This document shows, piece by piece, positions 48,119 through 57,860 of a stretch of DNA of 64,000 nt. The position numbers and the translations under genes are program-made. Source of the DNA: Marasmitruncus massiliensis (GTDB lineage: Bacteria; Bacillota; Clostridia; Oscillospirales; Ruminococcaceae); assembly GCF_900186535.1 (NCBI RefSeq), contig NZ_FYDE01000004.1, positions 496,001 through 560,000 on the forward strand. Direction: 5' to 3'. Numbering within the stretch: the stretch's first letter is position 1; every line of letters begins with the position of its first letter. The notes beneath the pieces are model-generated. The model had not been told where the DNA came from and did not search any database. It saw only the letters and a list, made by a program, of their open reading frames with translations.

Positions 48119-50731
48119 TTGAATGCTCAGAAATTTACCCAGAAATCTTTGGAGGCGCTCCAGTCCGCTCAGAATCTGGCAATAGAATATCAGAATATTC
48201 AGATTGAGCAGCAGCATCTGGTTTATGCGCTGCTGATGCAGGAAAACGGGCTGATCGGGCAGCTGCTGAAAAAGATGGAAATTGACCTCGCCGTGGTGCA
48301 GTCCGCGGTGCGCGTGGAGCTTGAAAAGCTCTCACGCATGAGCGGGCCCGGGCGGGAAGAAGGAAAAATCTATGTTTCGCAGGAAGTGGACAGGGCGCTG
48401 GTCGACGCTGAAAAAACTGCCGAGCGCATGAAGGACGACTATGTTTCGGTGGAGCATGTCATGCTTGCCCTGCTTGATTCGCCGAACAGCGCGATGAAAC
48501 AGGTTTACCGCCAGTTCGAGATTACAAAGGACCGGTTCCTTGCTTCCCTTGCCGGCGTGCGCGGCAACGCCCGTGTGACTTCCGACAGCCCGGAAAGCAC
48601 CTATGACGCCCTGAAAAAATACGGTTCCGATCTTGTGGAGCTGGCGAGGAACCAGAAGCTGGACCCGGTGATCGGGCGTGATAATGAAATCCGCAATGTC
48701 ATCCGCATCCTGTCCCGCAAAACCAAAAACAACCCGGTGCTGATCGGCGAGCCGGGCGTTGGTAAAACCGCGATTGCGGAGGGATTGGCGCTGCGTATTG
48801 TGCGCGGGGATGTTCCGGAAAACCTGAAAGACCGCACCATTTTTTCGCTGGATATGGGCGCGCTGATCGCGGGCGCGAAATTCCGCGGGGAGTTTGAGGA
48901 ACGTTTGAAAGCTGTCCTGCAGGACATCAAAAAAAGCGAAGGCAGGATTATCCTGTTCATCGACGAACTGCATACGATTGTGGGCGCGGGCAAAACGGAA
49001 GGCTCCATGGACGCCGGGAACCTGCTCAAGCCGATGCTGGCACGCGGGGAGCTGCACTGCATCGGTGCCACCACCCTCAACGAATATCGCCAGTACATTG
49101 AAAAGGACGCTGCGCTGGAGCGCCGGTTCCAGCCTGTGCTCGTGCCGGAACCGACGGTGGAGGATACGATTTCGATTCTGCGAGGCCTCAAGGAGCGGTA
49201 TGAGGTGTTCCATGGCGTAAAAATCCACGATCAGGCTTTAATTGCCGCCGCGACCCTTTCCAACCGCTACATCTCCGACCGGTTCCTGCCGGATAAGGCA
49301 ATTGACCTGGTGGATGAGGCGTGCGCAATGATCCGTACCGAAATGGATTCCATGCCGACCGAAATGGATGAAATTTCCCGCAGGATCATGCAGCATGAAA
49401 TTGAGGAGGCGGCGCTGAAAAAGGAAACCGACCAGCTTTCCCGCGAGCATCTGAAAGAAATCCAAAAAGAACTGGCCGAGATGCGCGAACAGTTTAAGAG
49501 CATGAAAGCGCGCTGGGAAAATGAAAAGAGCGCGATCTCAAAGGTGCAGAAGCTGCGCGAGGAGCTGGAGCAGGTGAACGCCGATATTGAAAAGGCGGAG
49601 CGTAGCTACGACCTGAACAAAGCGGCGGAGCTGAAATACGGTAAACTGCCTGCGCTGCAAAAGCAGCTGGAAGCGGAAGAAAAACTGGCCGCTGAGGCGG
49701 AAAAAGGGACGACGTTGTTACGCGACAAGGTGACCGAGGAAGAAATTGCGCGTATTATCTGCCGCTGGACAGGAATCCCGGTTGCGCGGCTGATGGAGGG
49801 TGAGCGTGAAAAGCTGCTGAATATGGAGTCCATCCTGCATCAGCGGGTGATCGGCCAGGATGAAGCGGTGACAAGCGTCGCGGAAGCTATCCTGCGTTCG
49901 CGGGCGGGTATTCAGGACCGTAACCGCCCGATCGGCTCCTTCCTGTTCCTCGGGCCGACGGGCGTCGGCAAGACCGAACTCGCCAAAGCGCTGGCGCAGG
50001 CCCTGTTCGATGATGAAAAAAATATTGTACGTATCGATATGAGCGAGTACATGGAGAAATACTCGGTCAGCCGCCTGATCGGAGCGCCTCCGGGATATGT
50101 GGGCTATGAGGAAGGCGGCCAGCTGACGGAAGCGGTCCGGCGCAAGCCTTACGCGGTTGTACTGTTCGATGAAATCGAAAAAGCGCATCCCGACGTATTC
50201 AATGTGCTGCTGCAGGTGCTGGACGACGGACGGATTACCGATTCGCAGGGAAGGACTGTGGACTTTAAAAATACCATTATCATCCTGACTTCCAATCTCG
50301 GTTCGCCGTATATACTCGACGGCATCAATGAACGCGGCGAAATTACGCAGGAAGCGCGGGACAGCGTGGACAGTCTGCTCAAACAGCAGTTCCGTCCGGA
50401 GTTTCTCAACCGTCTGGACGAGATTGTGTTCTATAAGCCGCTGTCCAAAACGGAGATCAGCCGCATCGTCGACCTGCTGATGGCGGACCTGCAGAAACGT
50501 CTGAACGAAAAGCAGCTGTCGCTCACCCTGTCGCCGGAGGCAAAGGCCTATATCGTGGAGCAGGGATATGACCCCGTGTATGGCGCCCGTCCGCTGAAAC
50601 GGTTCTTACAGCATAAAGTGGAAACGCTGCTGGCGAGAATGATGATTGCTAACGATCTGGCGCCCAATACCCGGCTGGAGGTTGTCCTGCAAAACGGCGA
50701 ACTCGCTGTTCGGCAGAGCGCTGCTTCTTAA
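48119..50731 (+). CDS. clpB: ATP-dependent disaggregase ClpB
   Basis: 870 residues from TTG at 48119, which has GGAGG 8 bases upstream; an ATG 21 bases earlier contains this SD and is rejected. Domain order: Clp N repeats ([16 protein letters not shown]), AAA-1 with GEPGVGKT and [10 protein letters not shown], a long coiled-coil middle domain with the ClpB-specific helices (about 400-530), AAA-2 with GPTGVGKTE and [11 protein letters not shown], and the C-terminal small domain ([13 protein letters not shown]). The long M-domain separates it from ClpC/ClpA. It rescues aggregated proteins with DnaK. CIRCE control upstream. Confidence 0.95.
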   Translation: MNAQKFTQKSLEALQSAQNLAIEYQNIQIEQQHLVYALLMQENGLIGQLLKKMEIDLAVVQSAVRVELEKLSRMSGPGREEGKIYVSQEVDRALVDAEKTAERMKDDYVSVEHVMLALLDSPNSAMKQVYRQFEITKDRFLASLAGVRGNARVTSDSPESTYDALKKYGSDLVELARNQKLDPVIGRDNEIRNVIRILSRKTKNNPVLIGEPGVGKTAIAEGLALRIVRGDVPENLKDRTIFSLDMGALIAGAKFRGEFEERLKAVLQDIKKSEGRIILFIDELHTIVGAGKTEGSMDAGNLLKPMLARGELHCIGATTLNEYRQYIEKDAALERRFQPVLVPEPTVEDTISILRGLKERYEVFHGVKIHDQALIAAATLSNRYISDRFLPDKAIDLVDEACAMIRTEMDSMPTEMDEISRRIMQHEIEEAALKKETDQLSREHLKEIQKELAEMREQFKSMKARWENEKSAISKVQKLREELEQVNADIEKAERSYDLNKAAELKYGKLPALQKQLEAEEKLAAEAEKGTTLLRDKVTEEEIARIICRWTGIPVARLMEGEREKLLNMESILHQRVIGQDEAVTSVAEAILRSRAGIQDRNRPIGSFLFLGPTGVGKTELAKALAQALFDDEKNIVRIDMSEYMEKYSVSRLIGAPPGYVGYEEGGQLTEAVRRKPYAVVLFDEIEKAHPDVFNVLLQVLDDGRITDSQGRTVDFKNTIIILTSNLGSPYILDGINERGEITQEARDSVDSLLKQQFRPEFLNRLDEIVFYKPLSKTEISRIVDLLMADLQKRLNEKQLSLTLSPEAKAYIVEQGYDPVYGARPLKRFLQHKVETLLARMMIANDLAPNTRLEVVLQNGELAVRQSAAS

Positions 50732-50741
50732 AAACAATTAC

Positions 50742-50780
50742 GGCGGGCATCTTTCCGGATTCTTTGGAAAGATGCCCGCC
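50742..50780 (+). terminator. Terminator after clpB
   Basis: 15-bp perfect stem GGCGGGCATCTTTCC / GGAAAGATGCCCGCC, 9-base loop, then GATTTTAA. Confidence 0.8.
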
Positions 50781-50816
50781 GATTTTAATATTCAGAGATA
50801 GATGCTGTTCCCCGGA

Positions 50817-50987
50817 TTATGCCCCCTGGGTAAGAGCAAGCGTAATCAAAAACGCCGCGGCCAGGATACCGAAAAAAAGAACGGGGTTGTTAGCGTAATG
50901 GCTGACCATTTTTTGAAAAAAAGAACGGTTATCCGGTGCGTTGCCGGACATCCGCGTCGGCTGTGAACGTCTTTTCTTTTTGGACAA
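50817..50987 (-). CDS. Small basic single-pass membrane protein (56 aa)
   Basis: 56-residue frame from TTG (50987), with GGGGTGA 6 bases upstream, to TAA (50817-50819). The N-terminal third is very basic (SKKKRRSQPTR), and NPVLFFGILAAAFLITLALTQ forms one membrane helix near the C-terminus. No family is recognised. The codon pattern, SD and position in an otherwise empty 330-base gap argue for a real gene. It lies just after the clpB terminator and before the flippase gene, read leftward. Confidence 0.55.
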   Translation of the reverse strand: MSKKKRRSQPTRMSGNAPDNRSFFQKMVSHYANNPVLFFGILAAAFLITLALTQGA

Positions 50988-51065
50988 AATATCACCCCTC
51001 GCTTATTATAACAAAAAAGCTGTGCGTTGCAAAGCGCAAAATCCGGATGCTGCAAAGAAAGTTCA

Positions 51066-52595
51066 CTATTTAAAGATGTTCCGGAACCACCTGAAGTCCT
51101 CCCGGGTGATACAGGCAGAGAGCGTCAGGAACAGCCCGTAAATCAGCAGTGTCAAAACGATCTGCGCGGACAATGAAAAAAAATTCAGCCGGGAGGGGAA
51201 TTCCGACAGCCGGAAGAGTACTCTGGAGGCGCAGACAGCGCCGACAATGCCAAAAACAGGCTTGATCAGAAGTTTCATCAAATCGACACGCAGCTGTGTA
51301 ACCACAACCAGCCGCCCCGCGCTGAGGGCAAAATTCAATAGTTCCGTGACAAAAATGGTTACAATGTAACCTTTGATGGCGTACTTCGGCAGCAAAAACC
51401 AAATCATGACCACGCCTACGAAAGAGTCGATGATATTGTAGCGCATGGAACTTACCTGCTCACCCAGGCCTTTCAGCATACCGTCCACCGTTTCGTCTAT
51501 GTAAATAAAAGGCACAAGCGGCGCCAGCAGCCGGATACATTCGGCAGTTTCGCTGCTGTGGTAGATCAGCAGCGAGAACTCCTCCGCAAAACTGTAAAGC
51601 AGCCCGGACATTCCGATCGCGAACAGCGCGGTAATTTGAAGCGCCCTGTTGACCGTATAATGAATGCTTCTGCGCTTCCCCTGCGCATAGAATTCCGACA
51701 ATTCCGGAATCAGCAGGTCGGAGGCCGCGTGAAGAAACGAGGCGGGGAAAAGCAGAATCGGCATGACCATCCCGCGAATGATTCCGTATGCGGACAGGGC
51801 TGATTCGGTGGAAATCCCGGATTTTTTCAGCCCGTATGGGGTCAGCAAAGATTCCGCCATGGACAGAGCGGCGCGCACATATGCGCTGAACGCAATCGGC
51901 AGCGCGATTCCGAGCATTTTGCGCGGCATGCCCGCCGGAGGGGCCTTGCTCGTTCTGTATTTGCGGCGGTCCAGCAGATAAAGCAGGCAGGAGATCCCGC
52001 AGGAAATTGCTTCTGCCGCCACCGAACCGGCGACCATCGCAAGGCAGGCATATTTCAACCCCTTCGGCATCAGCAGCGTGAAAATGGTCACGACGAACGT
52101 AATTTTAGACATCTGCTCAAAAATTTGAATCAGCACATTTTTCACAATGCCGCGCACGGCGATAAAATAGCCGCTGATCACGCAGGAGATAGATACGGTG
52201 GGAAGTCCGATGGCAAGCAGCCGAAGCGAAGGCAGCGCATCGGCGCTGAGCCAGCGGCAGCTAATGAATTCTGCGCTGTTATAAAGCAAAAATGCGGCGC
52301 CGGTCCCAAAAATCAGGGCGTACAGAATGCAGCACCGCATGGCTTTTTTGACTCCCGCCCGGTTGTCCACGGCAAGCTCCAGGGCCACCAGCCTTGTCAC
52401 GGCAAATTTAATCCCTGAAACAGCCAAAGTGACCGCCAGAAAATAGACGGACATCATCAGCTGATACAGTCCAATACCTGCCGAGCCGATTTTTCCGACG
52501 AGATAGACCTGAAATGCAACCCCGATAAAGTGCATCAGAACCGTACCCGCCGCAAGGAGAAGAGCATTCATAAAAAATAATTTAACCCGCTTCAT
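51066..52595 (-). CDS. SpoVB/MurJ-like polysaccharide flippase (MOP superfamily)
   Basis: 509 residues with about 14 membrane helices. FFMNALLLAAGTVLMHFIGVAFQVYLVGKIGSAGIGLYQLMMSVYFLAVTLAVSGIKFAVTRLVA is the stage V sporulation protein B/RfbX N-terminus; IPYGLKKSG-like SLLTPYGLKKSG and VDGMLKGLGEQVSSMRYNIIDS are further family blocks. It probably flips a lipid-linked cell-wall or spore-cortex precursor. SD GAGGGG upstream of the ATG. Monocistronic by context. Confidence 0.85.
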   Translation of the reverse strand: MKRVKLFFMNALLLAAGTVLMHFIGVAFQVYLVGKIGSAGIGLYQLMMSVYFLAVTLAVSGIKFAVTRLVALELAVDNRAGVKKAMRCCILYALIFGTGAAFLLYNSAEFISCRWLSADALPSLRLLAIGLPTVSISCVISGYFIAVRGIVKNVLIQIFEQMSKITFVVTIFTLLMPKGLKYACLAMVAGSVAAEAISCGISCLLYLLDRRKYRTSKAPPAGMPRKMLGIALPIAFSAYVRAALSMAESLLTPYGLKKSGISTESALSAYGIIRGMVMPILLFPASFLHAASDLLIPELSEFYAQGKRRSIHYTVNRALQITALFAIGMSGLLYSFAEEFSLLIYHSSETAECIRLLAPLVPFIYIDETVDGMLKGLGEQVSSMRYNIIDSFVGVVMIWFLLPKYAIKGYIVTIFVTELLNFALSAGRLVVVTQLRVDLMKLLIKPVFGIVGAVCASRVLFRLSEFPSRLNFFSLSAQIVLTLLIYGLFLTLSACITREDFRWFRNIFK

Positions 52596-52684
52596 CGCAA
52601 CCCCTCATTCTGCATATACAAAGTAGTATATGCGGGCAGTACACCGCATTATGGCGGCATAACAGTTTCAAGGGAGGAATTTCG

Positions 52685-53017
52685 ATGAATTATCAGGATT
52701 TTATCCGGCCGGAGCTGGTTATTTTGATCCCTGTCCTGTATTTCATGGGGAAACTATTAAAGGCGTCGAGAATACCCAATTACAGAATTCCTGCTATCTT
52801 GGGAGTCACGGGAATTTTGCTTGCAACGCTCCATGTGGTGGCGACAACTCCGCTTCATAACCTTCCGGAAATTGCAATGGGGCTGTTCGTTTCGATTACA
52901 CAGGGGATTCTGGTTGCGGGAACCAGCGTCTATTATGACCAGCTGAAAAAGCAGTGGCACAACAGCAGGGAAGACGTTCCGGCAGTTTATGGACAGGAAA
53001 ATAAAAGTTTGCATTAA
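52685..53017 (+). CDS. Holin-like small membrane protein
   Basis: 110 residues with three hydrophobic segments (ELVILIPVLYFMGKLL; RIPAILGVTGILLATLHVV; IAMGLFVSITQGILVAGTSVY) and a charged C-terminal tail. Size and layout match phage holin family 5-type proteins, which are also found as single chromosomal genes. AGGGAGG precedes the ATG. There is no endolysin or other phage gene nearby, so a prophage is not implied. Confidence 0.65.
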   Translation: MNYQDFIRPELVILIPVLYFMGKLLKASRIPNYRIPAILGVTGILLATLHVVATTPLHNLPEIAMGLFVSITQGILVAGTSVYYDQLKKQWHNSREDVPAVYGQENKSLH

Positions 53018-53056
53018 AAAATCGCGCCCATGCAGAAAGCATGGGCGCGATTTTTT
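53016..53056. terminator. Strong bidirectional terminator
   Basis: 18-bp perfect arms (53016-53033 and 53039-53056) around a 5-base loop, with A-runs and T-runs at both ends. Serves the holin-like and nifU genes. Confidence 0.85.
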
Positions 53057-53062
53057 ATGTCT

Positions 53063-53491
53063 TTAATGAACGTGGCAAGCGTCGCATTCACCAATCTCGC
53101 CTACAATCGGAGTCGGGTCTACCCCGTTCTTGCGGTAGTAATCAGCTAAGGCGGACTTGACAGCCTGTTCGGCCAGAACCGAGCAGTGAATCTTGGAAGC
53201 GGGCAACCCGTCCAGCGCTTCCACCACCGCCTTGTTGGAGATTTTCAGAGCATCCTCAATCGAGGCCCCTTTAATCATATCGGTCGCCATGGAACTTGTC
53301 GCGATTGCGGCCCCGCAGCCAAACGTTTTGAATTTTGCGTCCATGATGACGCCGTCCTGAATTTTCAGGTACATTTTCATGATGTCTCCGCATTTGGCGT
53401 TGCCGACTTCGCCGACACCGTCCGCGTTTTCGATTTCACCAACGTTGTGAGGATTGGCGAAATGTTCCAATACTTTATCAGAATACAGCAT
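53063..53491 (-). CDS. nifU: Iron-sulfur cluster scaffold protein NifU/IscU-type
   Basis: 142 residues with the three cluster-ligand cysteines C34 (NAKCGDIM), C59 (FGCGAA) and C103 (IHCSVLAEQA), plus D36. The C-terminus adds ECDACHVH, an extra Cys-x2-Cys-His stretch common in clostridial versions. It assembles [2Fe-2S]/[4Fe-4S] clusters from sulfur delivered by the NifS-type enzyme 56 bases upstream. GAAAGGGTG upstream of the ATG. Confidence 0.92.
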   Translation of the reverse strand: MLYSDKVLEHFANPHNVGEIENADGVGEVGNAKCGDIMKMYLKIQDGVIMDAKFKTFGCGAAIATSSMATDMIKGASIEDALKISNKAVVEALDGLPASKIHCSVLAEQAVKSALADYYRKNGVDPTPIVGEIGECDACHVH

Positions 53492-53547
53492 ATAGAATAC
53501 ACCCTTTCTATCTCAATACAGATTGCAGTCAGTTAAAACCCGGCTGA

Positions 53548-54738
53548 TTATGCCAGTACCAGTTCACCCTTCATGATGTGCTCCCACATGGGGGACATGC
53601 TCCGGAGCTTTTCAATGATCGGCGGGACAGACGCGATGATGTGATCTGTGTCCTCGTCGGTTGTCCAGTCGTTGATGCTGATTCGGAGGGATCCGTGGGC
53701 AACCTCATGGCTCAGCCCGATGGCAAGCAGAACATGGCTCGGATCGAGGGAACCGGAGGTGCAGGCGGAGCCGGAAGAGGCACAGATTCCCTGCAGGTCC
53801 AGCGACAGCAGCAGTGCTTCGCCTTCCACGCCCGGGAAAGAAATATTGATGTTTCCGGCGAGACGGTGCTCACGGTCGCCGTTAAGCCGCGCCATGGGAA
53901 TTTCCAGCAGCGCATCGATAATACGGTCGCGCATAGCGCGCACACGCTCGTTTTTCTCCGGTAAATTGGAGCATGCAATTTCAATTGCACGTCCAAGCCC
54001 GACGATAGAAGCGACATTTTCGGTCCCCGCGCGGCGTCCGCGCTCCTGTCCGCCGCCGTCGATCAAATTGGGAAGAACGATCCCTTTTTTGATATAAAGC
54101 ACGCCGACCCCTTTGGGCGCGTGAATCTTATGCCCGGACATGGAAAGCATATCGATCTTCTGTTCCACAACATTGATTGGCACATTCCCGACCGCCTGAA
54201 CCGCGTCGGTATGGAACCAGACGCCCTTTTCGCGGCAGATCTTGCCGATTTCCGGAATGGGCTGGATGGTCCCGATTTCATTATTCGCATACATGATGGT
54301 AACGAGGGCGGTGTCGGGACGGATCGCGTCCGCTACCTGCTGCGCGGTAATCAGACCCTTTTCATCCACAGGCAGATAGGTGATTTCGAAGCCTTCCTTT
54401 TCCAGCGCGGCGCAGGTGTGCAAGACGGCATGATGCTCGAAAGTCGTCGTAATAATGTGCTTTTTACCTTTGGCTGCCAGCTTGTGCGCCGTACCTTTGA
54501 TCGCCCAATTGTCGGCTTCCGAGCCGCAGCCGACGAAAAAGATTTCAGCAGGCTGCGCGCCCAGCGCGGCGGCAACCGATTTACGCGCGTCTTCGATTGC
54601 ATGTCCCGCGTCACGGCCTTTTGCATAAATGCTGGAGGGGTTGCCATAGCCCTCCTTCAGCCAATACTCCATAGCCGAAAAAACCTCATCCGAAATCTGC
54701 GTGGTTGCGGCGTTATCGGCATATACAAATCTTTTCAT
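53548..54738 (-). CDS. nifS: Cysteine desulfurase NifS-type
   Basis: 396 residues. PLP-lysine K204 in [20 protein letters not shown] (101-108), and the catalytic Cys C326 in the flexible loop [10 protein letters not shown]. This is the NifS/IscS class with ATTQIS start. It supplies sulfur to the NifU scaffold downstream. Start ATG with GGTTAGGA upstream. The two genes form a leftward operon from the promoter at 54800-54828. Confidence 0.93.
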   Translation of the reverse strand: MKRFVYADNAATTQISDEVFSAMEYWLKEGYGNPSSIYAKGRDAGHAIEDARKSVAAALGAQPAEIFFVGCGSEADNWAIKGTAHKLAAKGKKHIITTTFEHHAVLHTCAALEKEGFEITYLPVDEKGLITAQQVADAIRPDTALVTIMYANNEIGTIQPIPEIGKICREKGVWFHTDAVQAVGNVPINVVEQKIDMLSMSGHKIHAPKGVGVLYIKKGIVLPNLIDGGGQERGRRAGTENVASIVGLGRAIEIACSNLPEKNERVRAMRDRIIDALLEIPMARLNGDREHRLAGNINISFPGVEGEALLLSLDLQGICASSGSACTSGSLDPSHVLLAIGLSHEVAHGSLRISINDWTTDEDTDHIIASVPPIIEKLRSMSPMWEHIMKGELVLA

Positions 54739-54799
54739 ATCCTAACCACCATTCTGTTATGAAATTCACCAATACAATATTAGGTTTCCTGATGCTCTT

Positions 54800-54828
54800 A
54801 TTGTATACCTTAATGGTATGAATTTCAA
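54800..54828 (-). promoter_or_regulatory. nifS-nifU promoter with internal palindrome
   Basis: On the - strand TTGAAA (54823-54828) and TACAAT (54800-54805), 17-base spacer. The spacer and -10 contain a perfect ATACC-N5-GGTAT palindrome (54805-54819), well placed for a repressor such as an Rrf2/IscR-type protein. No such regulator gene is in the window. Confidence 0.6.
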
Positions 54829-54854
54829 TAGCTTTTTAAAATTTATTAAAAAAT

Positions 54855-55304
54855 TCACAAATTTTCTTTTATTTTCACAATTGCATGAACAGCCAAAGCG
54901 TCACAGCGTTCATTTTCGGGATGTCCGGCATGCCCCTTCACCCAATGAAATTTCACATGATGTGCTTGCAGGAGAGGGAGAAGCTGTTTCCATAAATCCA
55001 CATTTTTTGCCGGTTCTCCCGGCGCGCGCATCCAGCCCTTTTTCTGCCAGCCGTATACCCAGCCCTTCTCCACGGAATCCACAACATATTTGGAGTCGGT
55101 CGTCAACAAGACCTCACAGGGCTCCTTTAAGGCGGAAAGCGCCATAATAACGGCCATTAATTCCATACGGTTATTGGTCGTCATCGGTTCGCCGCCCGAC
55201 AGTTCTTTCTCATGTCCGCCGAAACGCAGAATTGCGCCCCAGCCTCCCGCGCCCGGGTTCCCGGAACAGGCGCCGTCTGTAAACGCTTCAATTTGCTTAG
55301 GCAT
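54855..55304 (-). CDS. rnhA: Ribonuclease HI
   Basis: 149 residues. Catalytic set D10 ([11 protein letters not shown]), E48 (NRMEL), D70 ([10 protein letters not shown]) and D135 (NERCDALA), with H125 in the KGHAGHPEN loop. It removes RNA from RNA-DNA hybrids. AGGAGG precedes the ATG. It is monocistronic and ends 27 bases upstream of the nifS -35 box, in the same direction. Confidence 0.95.
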   Translation of the reverse strand: MPKQIEAFTDGACSGNPGAGGWGAILRFGGHEKELSGGEPMTTNNRMELMAVIMALSALKEPCEVLLTTDSKYVVDSVEKGWVYGWQKKGWMRAPGEPAKNVDLWKQLLPLLQAHHVKFHWVKGHAGHPENERCDALAVHAIVKIKENL

Positions 55305-55489
55305 AAGGCTCCTCCTGCTTAACTTCCCGAATTAACTATCTATTGTATACGATATTGCTCTTTTTTACAAGCCTTTCCTGAAATTTTTTGAGGGTGCAAA
55401 ACGGCATAAAATGGTTTTGGAAGAGCAATACTACGATCAATAGAATCGGTGCGGAAGTTTCATGGGAACGGTGTGCGGAGGAATAGGAT

Positions 55490-57580
55490 ATGAAGGCGAT
55501 TATAATCGCGGGCGACATTGGGGAACAACTGCAATCGCTGGCCGGCGGAGCACCAGCCTGTATGGTCCGGCTGTGCGGCCGGCCGCTGGCAGAATATGTT
55601 CTGGAGCAGCTTGCCGATTGCGGTTTCAACGAATGTACATTTGTGCTGGACGATCCAAAGGCGGCGGCAAAGCGATATCCGGAACAACGCTTTGCAGGCA
55701 TTTCCCTGTGCTTTTGTACAAGCATAGGATGTCCAGAGGAAAAAGTCGGTATTCAGGACACAAAAGAACAGCCGGTACTTGTGATGGATGGAAGGCTGTT
55801 GTGTGATTTTTCGCTGGACGAATTGGTTAGAGCACATCGAAAGAGCAACGCGGATATTACTGCTGCAGTTCTTGGAAAGAGCGGAACGGGCGTTTCAGAA
55901 ACAAGCGGCATCGAATCGGACAGGAACGTTTGGAATTCCGGTATCTATATGATATCCCCGCGCGCGGCAGATATCATGCAAAGCGAAGAAAAACCCCTGC
56001 TGGGAGACTTTATCAAAACGTTCGTTAACAAAGGGATGAAGGCCGCGCTTTGGAGCGGCAACGGCTACTGGAGACGTATCGACAGCCTCAGTTCCTACCA
56101 GCAGGCGCAGAAGGACCTGCTGGATGGGAGAATCAGATGCAGGCTCAGAGGAATACGGGACGAGCAGGGGAATCTGATTGCCGGGCGCTGCCCTCCCGGG
56201 CATTACAGATTGACAGCGCCGGTTTTTATCGGCAATGGCGTATATCTGGGCGAGGGAGCCGTAATTGGTGCCGGCAGTGTCCTTGATGACGGATGTACTG
56301 TGGCCTCCGGCGCAGCGGTGGAAGCGGGGACGCTGCTTCCGCACAGCTTTGTGGGGGAACGCGCCTGCATACAGTCCAGCGTCGTCTGTGCCGGCGCTCC
56401 CGTCAGGTCGGGAGCCGTATTGATGAAAGGAGCGGTGGCAAAATCCGTCGTACAAACGGCGTTTTCTGATGAGGCATCCGCCGATACGGACCATAACAAT
56501 ACGGTCGGCGGGGAGATCGGAATGGAATTGACTCCGGAGTTCGCGGTACAAGCGGGATGCGCGTTGGGGACGATACTGCGCGGCCGGACAATCGGTGTGG
56601 CGGTAGATGAGTTTTGCAGTTCCCGTGTGCTGGCCGACGCCTTGATTGCCGGTGTTCGTGCGACAGGGACGAATGTGCTGGATTTTGGCTGCGCGTTTCA
56701 GGCGCTGTTCCAATTTGCCGTCCGCTATAACGCAGTTCCCGGTGTGCGTATCAGCAGCGGAAAAGCCGGATGGATTCAAATGGTGGAAAGCGACGGCCAA
56801 CCTTTTGACGGTTTACTGATGAAAAACTTTCGTTCTGTTTTATCCCATAAAGAGTTTTCATACGCCCCCTGGAACGGGTTCGGCGGGCATGTCGAACTGT
56901 CCGGAATCAACATGATCTATCGGGGGGAACTGCTGCGCCTCGCTTTGGAGGGGCTTCCAGGAATGTCTGCACAGACTGTTTCCCCCAATAAAGCGGTTGA
57001 AAAACTGATGAACGAAACCCTGCAAAAGCTGGGCTGTAATTTATCCGGAGGGGTGCTGCTCCGTATTTCCGCTGACGGTACGGATTTGGAGATCTGCGAA
57101 GGATATTGCAAAATGGAAGGCGAGCGGGTGCGGGCAGTCGACAGATTCCTGCAGTTAAAAACAGCCGGCGGCATGGATAGCTGTCCACCGGGGATGCATA
57201 GATGCGCGCTGTCGGCACAAACTGAAAATACTGGGCAAAAAGCCTGGACAGCTGTTGAGCGCCAGCCGATGCGGGACGGCATGATGACTGCAATCCGGAT
57301 TTTAGATTACCTGCACCGGCAACGGCTTACCTTGCCGGAATTAAACGGTATCGTGCCTAAAAGCGACGCAAAGAGCAAAAGTCTGCAAAGCGAGCGGCAA
57401 GGCGGGAACGATTCCGGCGTGAGAAATCCGAAAAAGAGTGTACTGCTGCTATGCCCGGCTCAGCGCGCGCCGCTTCACGCGTTGGCGGAGGTGTCCGGCT
57501 GGGAACTTGCGCAGGAGCTTTACACGGATTCCGGACGGTGCCTGGACAGTTTGCTTGACAATGAGCGGCGGAACGGTTAA
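55490..57580 (+). CDS. Nucleotidyltransferase/left-handed beta-helix/phosphomannomutase-like fusion, degenerate
   Basis: 696 residues in the layout of bacterial mannose-1-phosphate guanylyltransferase/PMM fusions: nucleotidyltransferase-like domain (1-240, WNSGIYMISPRAADIM), hexapeptide repeats (about 245-330), phosphohexomutase-like region (about 365-640). The nucleotidyltransferase signature GGxGTRLxPLT is replaced by AGDIGEQLQSLAGG, and the mutase phosphoserine motif TASHNP is replaced near RISSGKAGW. So both active sites look lost and a regulatory or scaffold role is more likely. GGAGG upstream of the ATG. The GC-rich 3' end (about 57360-57580) is low-complexity and charged. Confidence 0.72.
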   Translation: MKAIIIAGDIGEQLQSLAGGAPACMVRLCGRPLAEYVLEQLADCGFNECTFVLDDPKAAAKRYPEQRFAGISLCFCTSIGCPEEKVGIQDTKEQPVLVMDGRLLCDFSLDELVRAHRKSNADITAAVLGKSGTGVSETSGIESDRNVWNSGIYMISPRAADIMQSEEKPLLGDFIKTFVNKGMKAALWSGNGYWRRIDSLSSYQQAQKDLLDGRIRCRLRGIRDEQGNLIAGRCPPGHYRLTAPVFIGNGVYLGEGAVIGAGSVLDDGCTVASGAAVEAGTLLPHSFVGERACIQSSVVCAGAPVRSGAVLMKGAVAKSVVQTAFSDEASADTDHNNTVGGEIGMELTPEFAVQAGCALGTILRGRTIGVAVDEFCSSRVLADALIAGVRATGTNVLDFGCAFQALFQFAVRYNAVPGVRISSGKAGWIQMVESDGQPFDGLLMKNFRSVLSHKEFSYAPWNGFGGHVELSGINMIYRGELLRLALEGLPGMSAQTVSPNKAVEKLMNETLQKLGCNLSGGVLLRISADGTDLEICEGYCKMEGERVRAVDRFLQLKTAGGMDSCPPGMHRCALSAQTENTGQKAWTAVERQPMRDGMMTAIRILDYLHRQRLTLPELNGIVPKSDAKSKSLQSERQGGNDSGVRNPKKSVLLLCPAQRAPLHALAEVSGWELAQELYTDSGRCLDSLLDNERRNG

Positions 57581-57860
57581 TATAAATAATGATGATGTGT
57601 TCGGTTTTTGGTTTTGTGAGCTTTGCGCCACGAAACATGCGGCTGCTTTTTTTAAAGCGCGCGATCAAAATTACGGCTGTACTGCTTGCGTCGGTACGAG
57701 GCCTTGTTTTCTGATTGATTAACTGAATAGCACACGCCTATCCCGTTTTGTTCTTGATCGGCAAAAAGTACAAAGGGATGGGTAATTATTTAAGTTTGCC
57801 TAAAATGAAATTTTTAGTAAAAGAACATAATGAATTGCACAATATATGGAGGTATAATTT

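Noticed and set aside
48332-49228. Long - strand frame within clpB
   Set aside because: Shadow of clpB; no SD, no domain.
52685-53017. Prophage signalled by the holin-like gene
   Set aside because: No lysin, structural or integrase genes nearby; neighbours are core genes and such holin-like genes occur singly.
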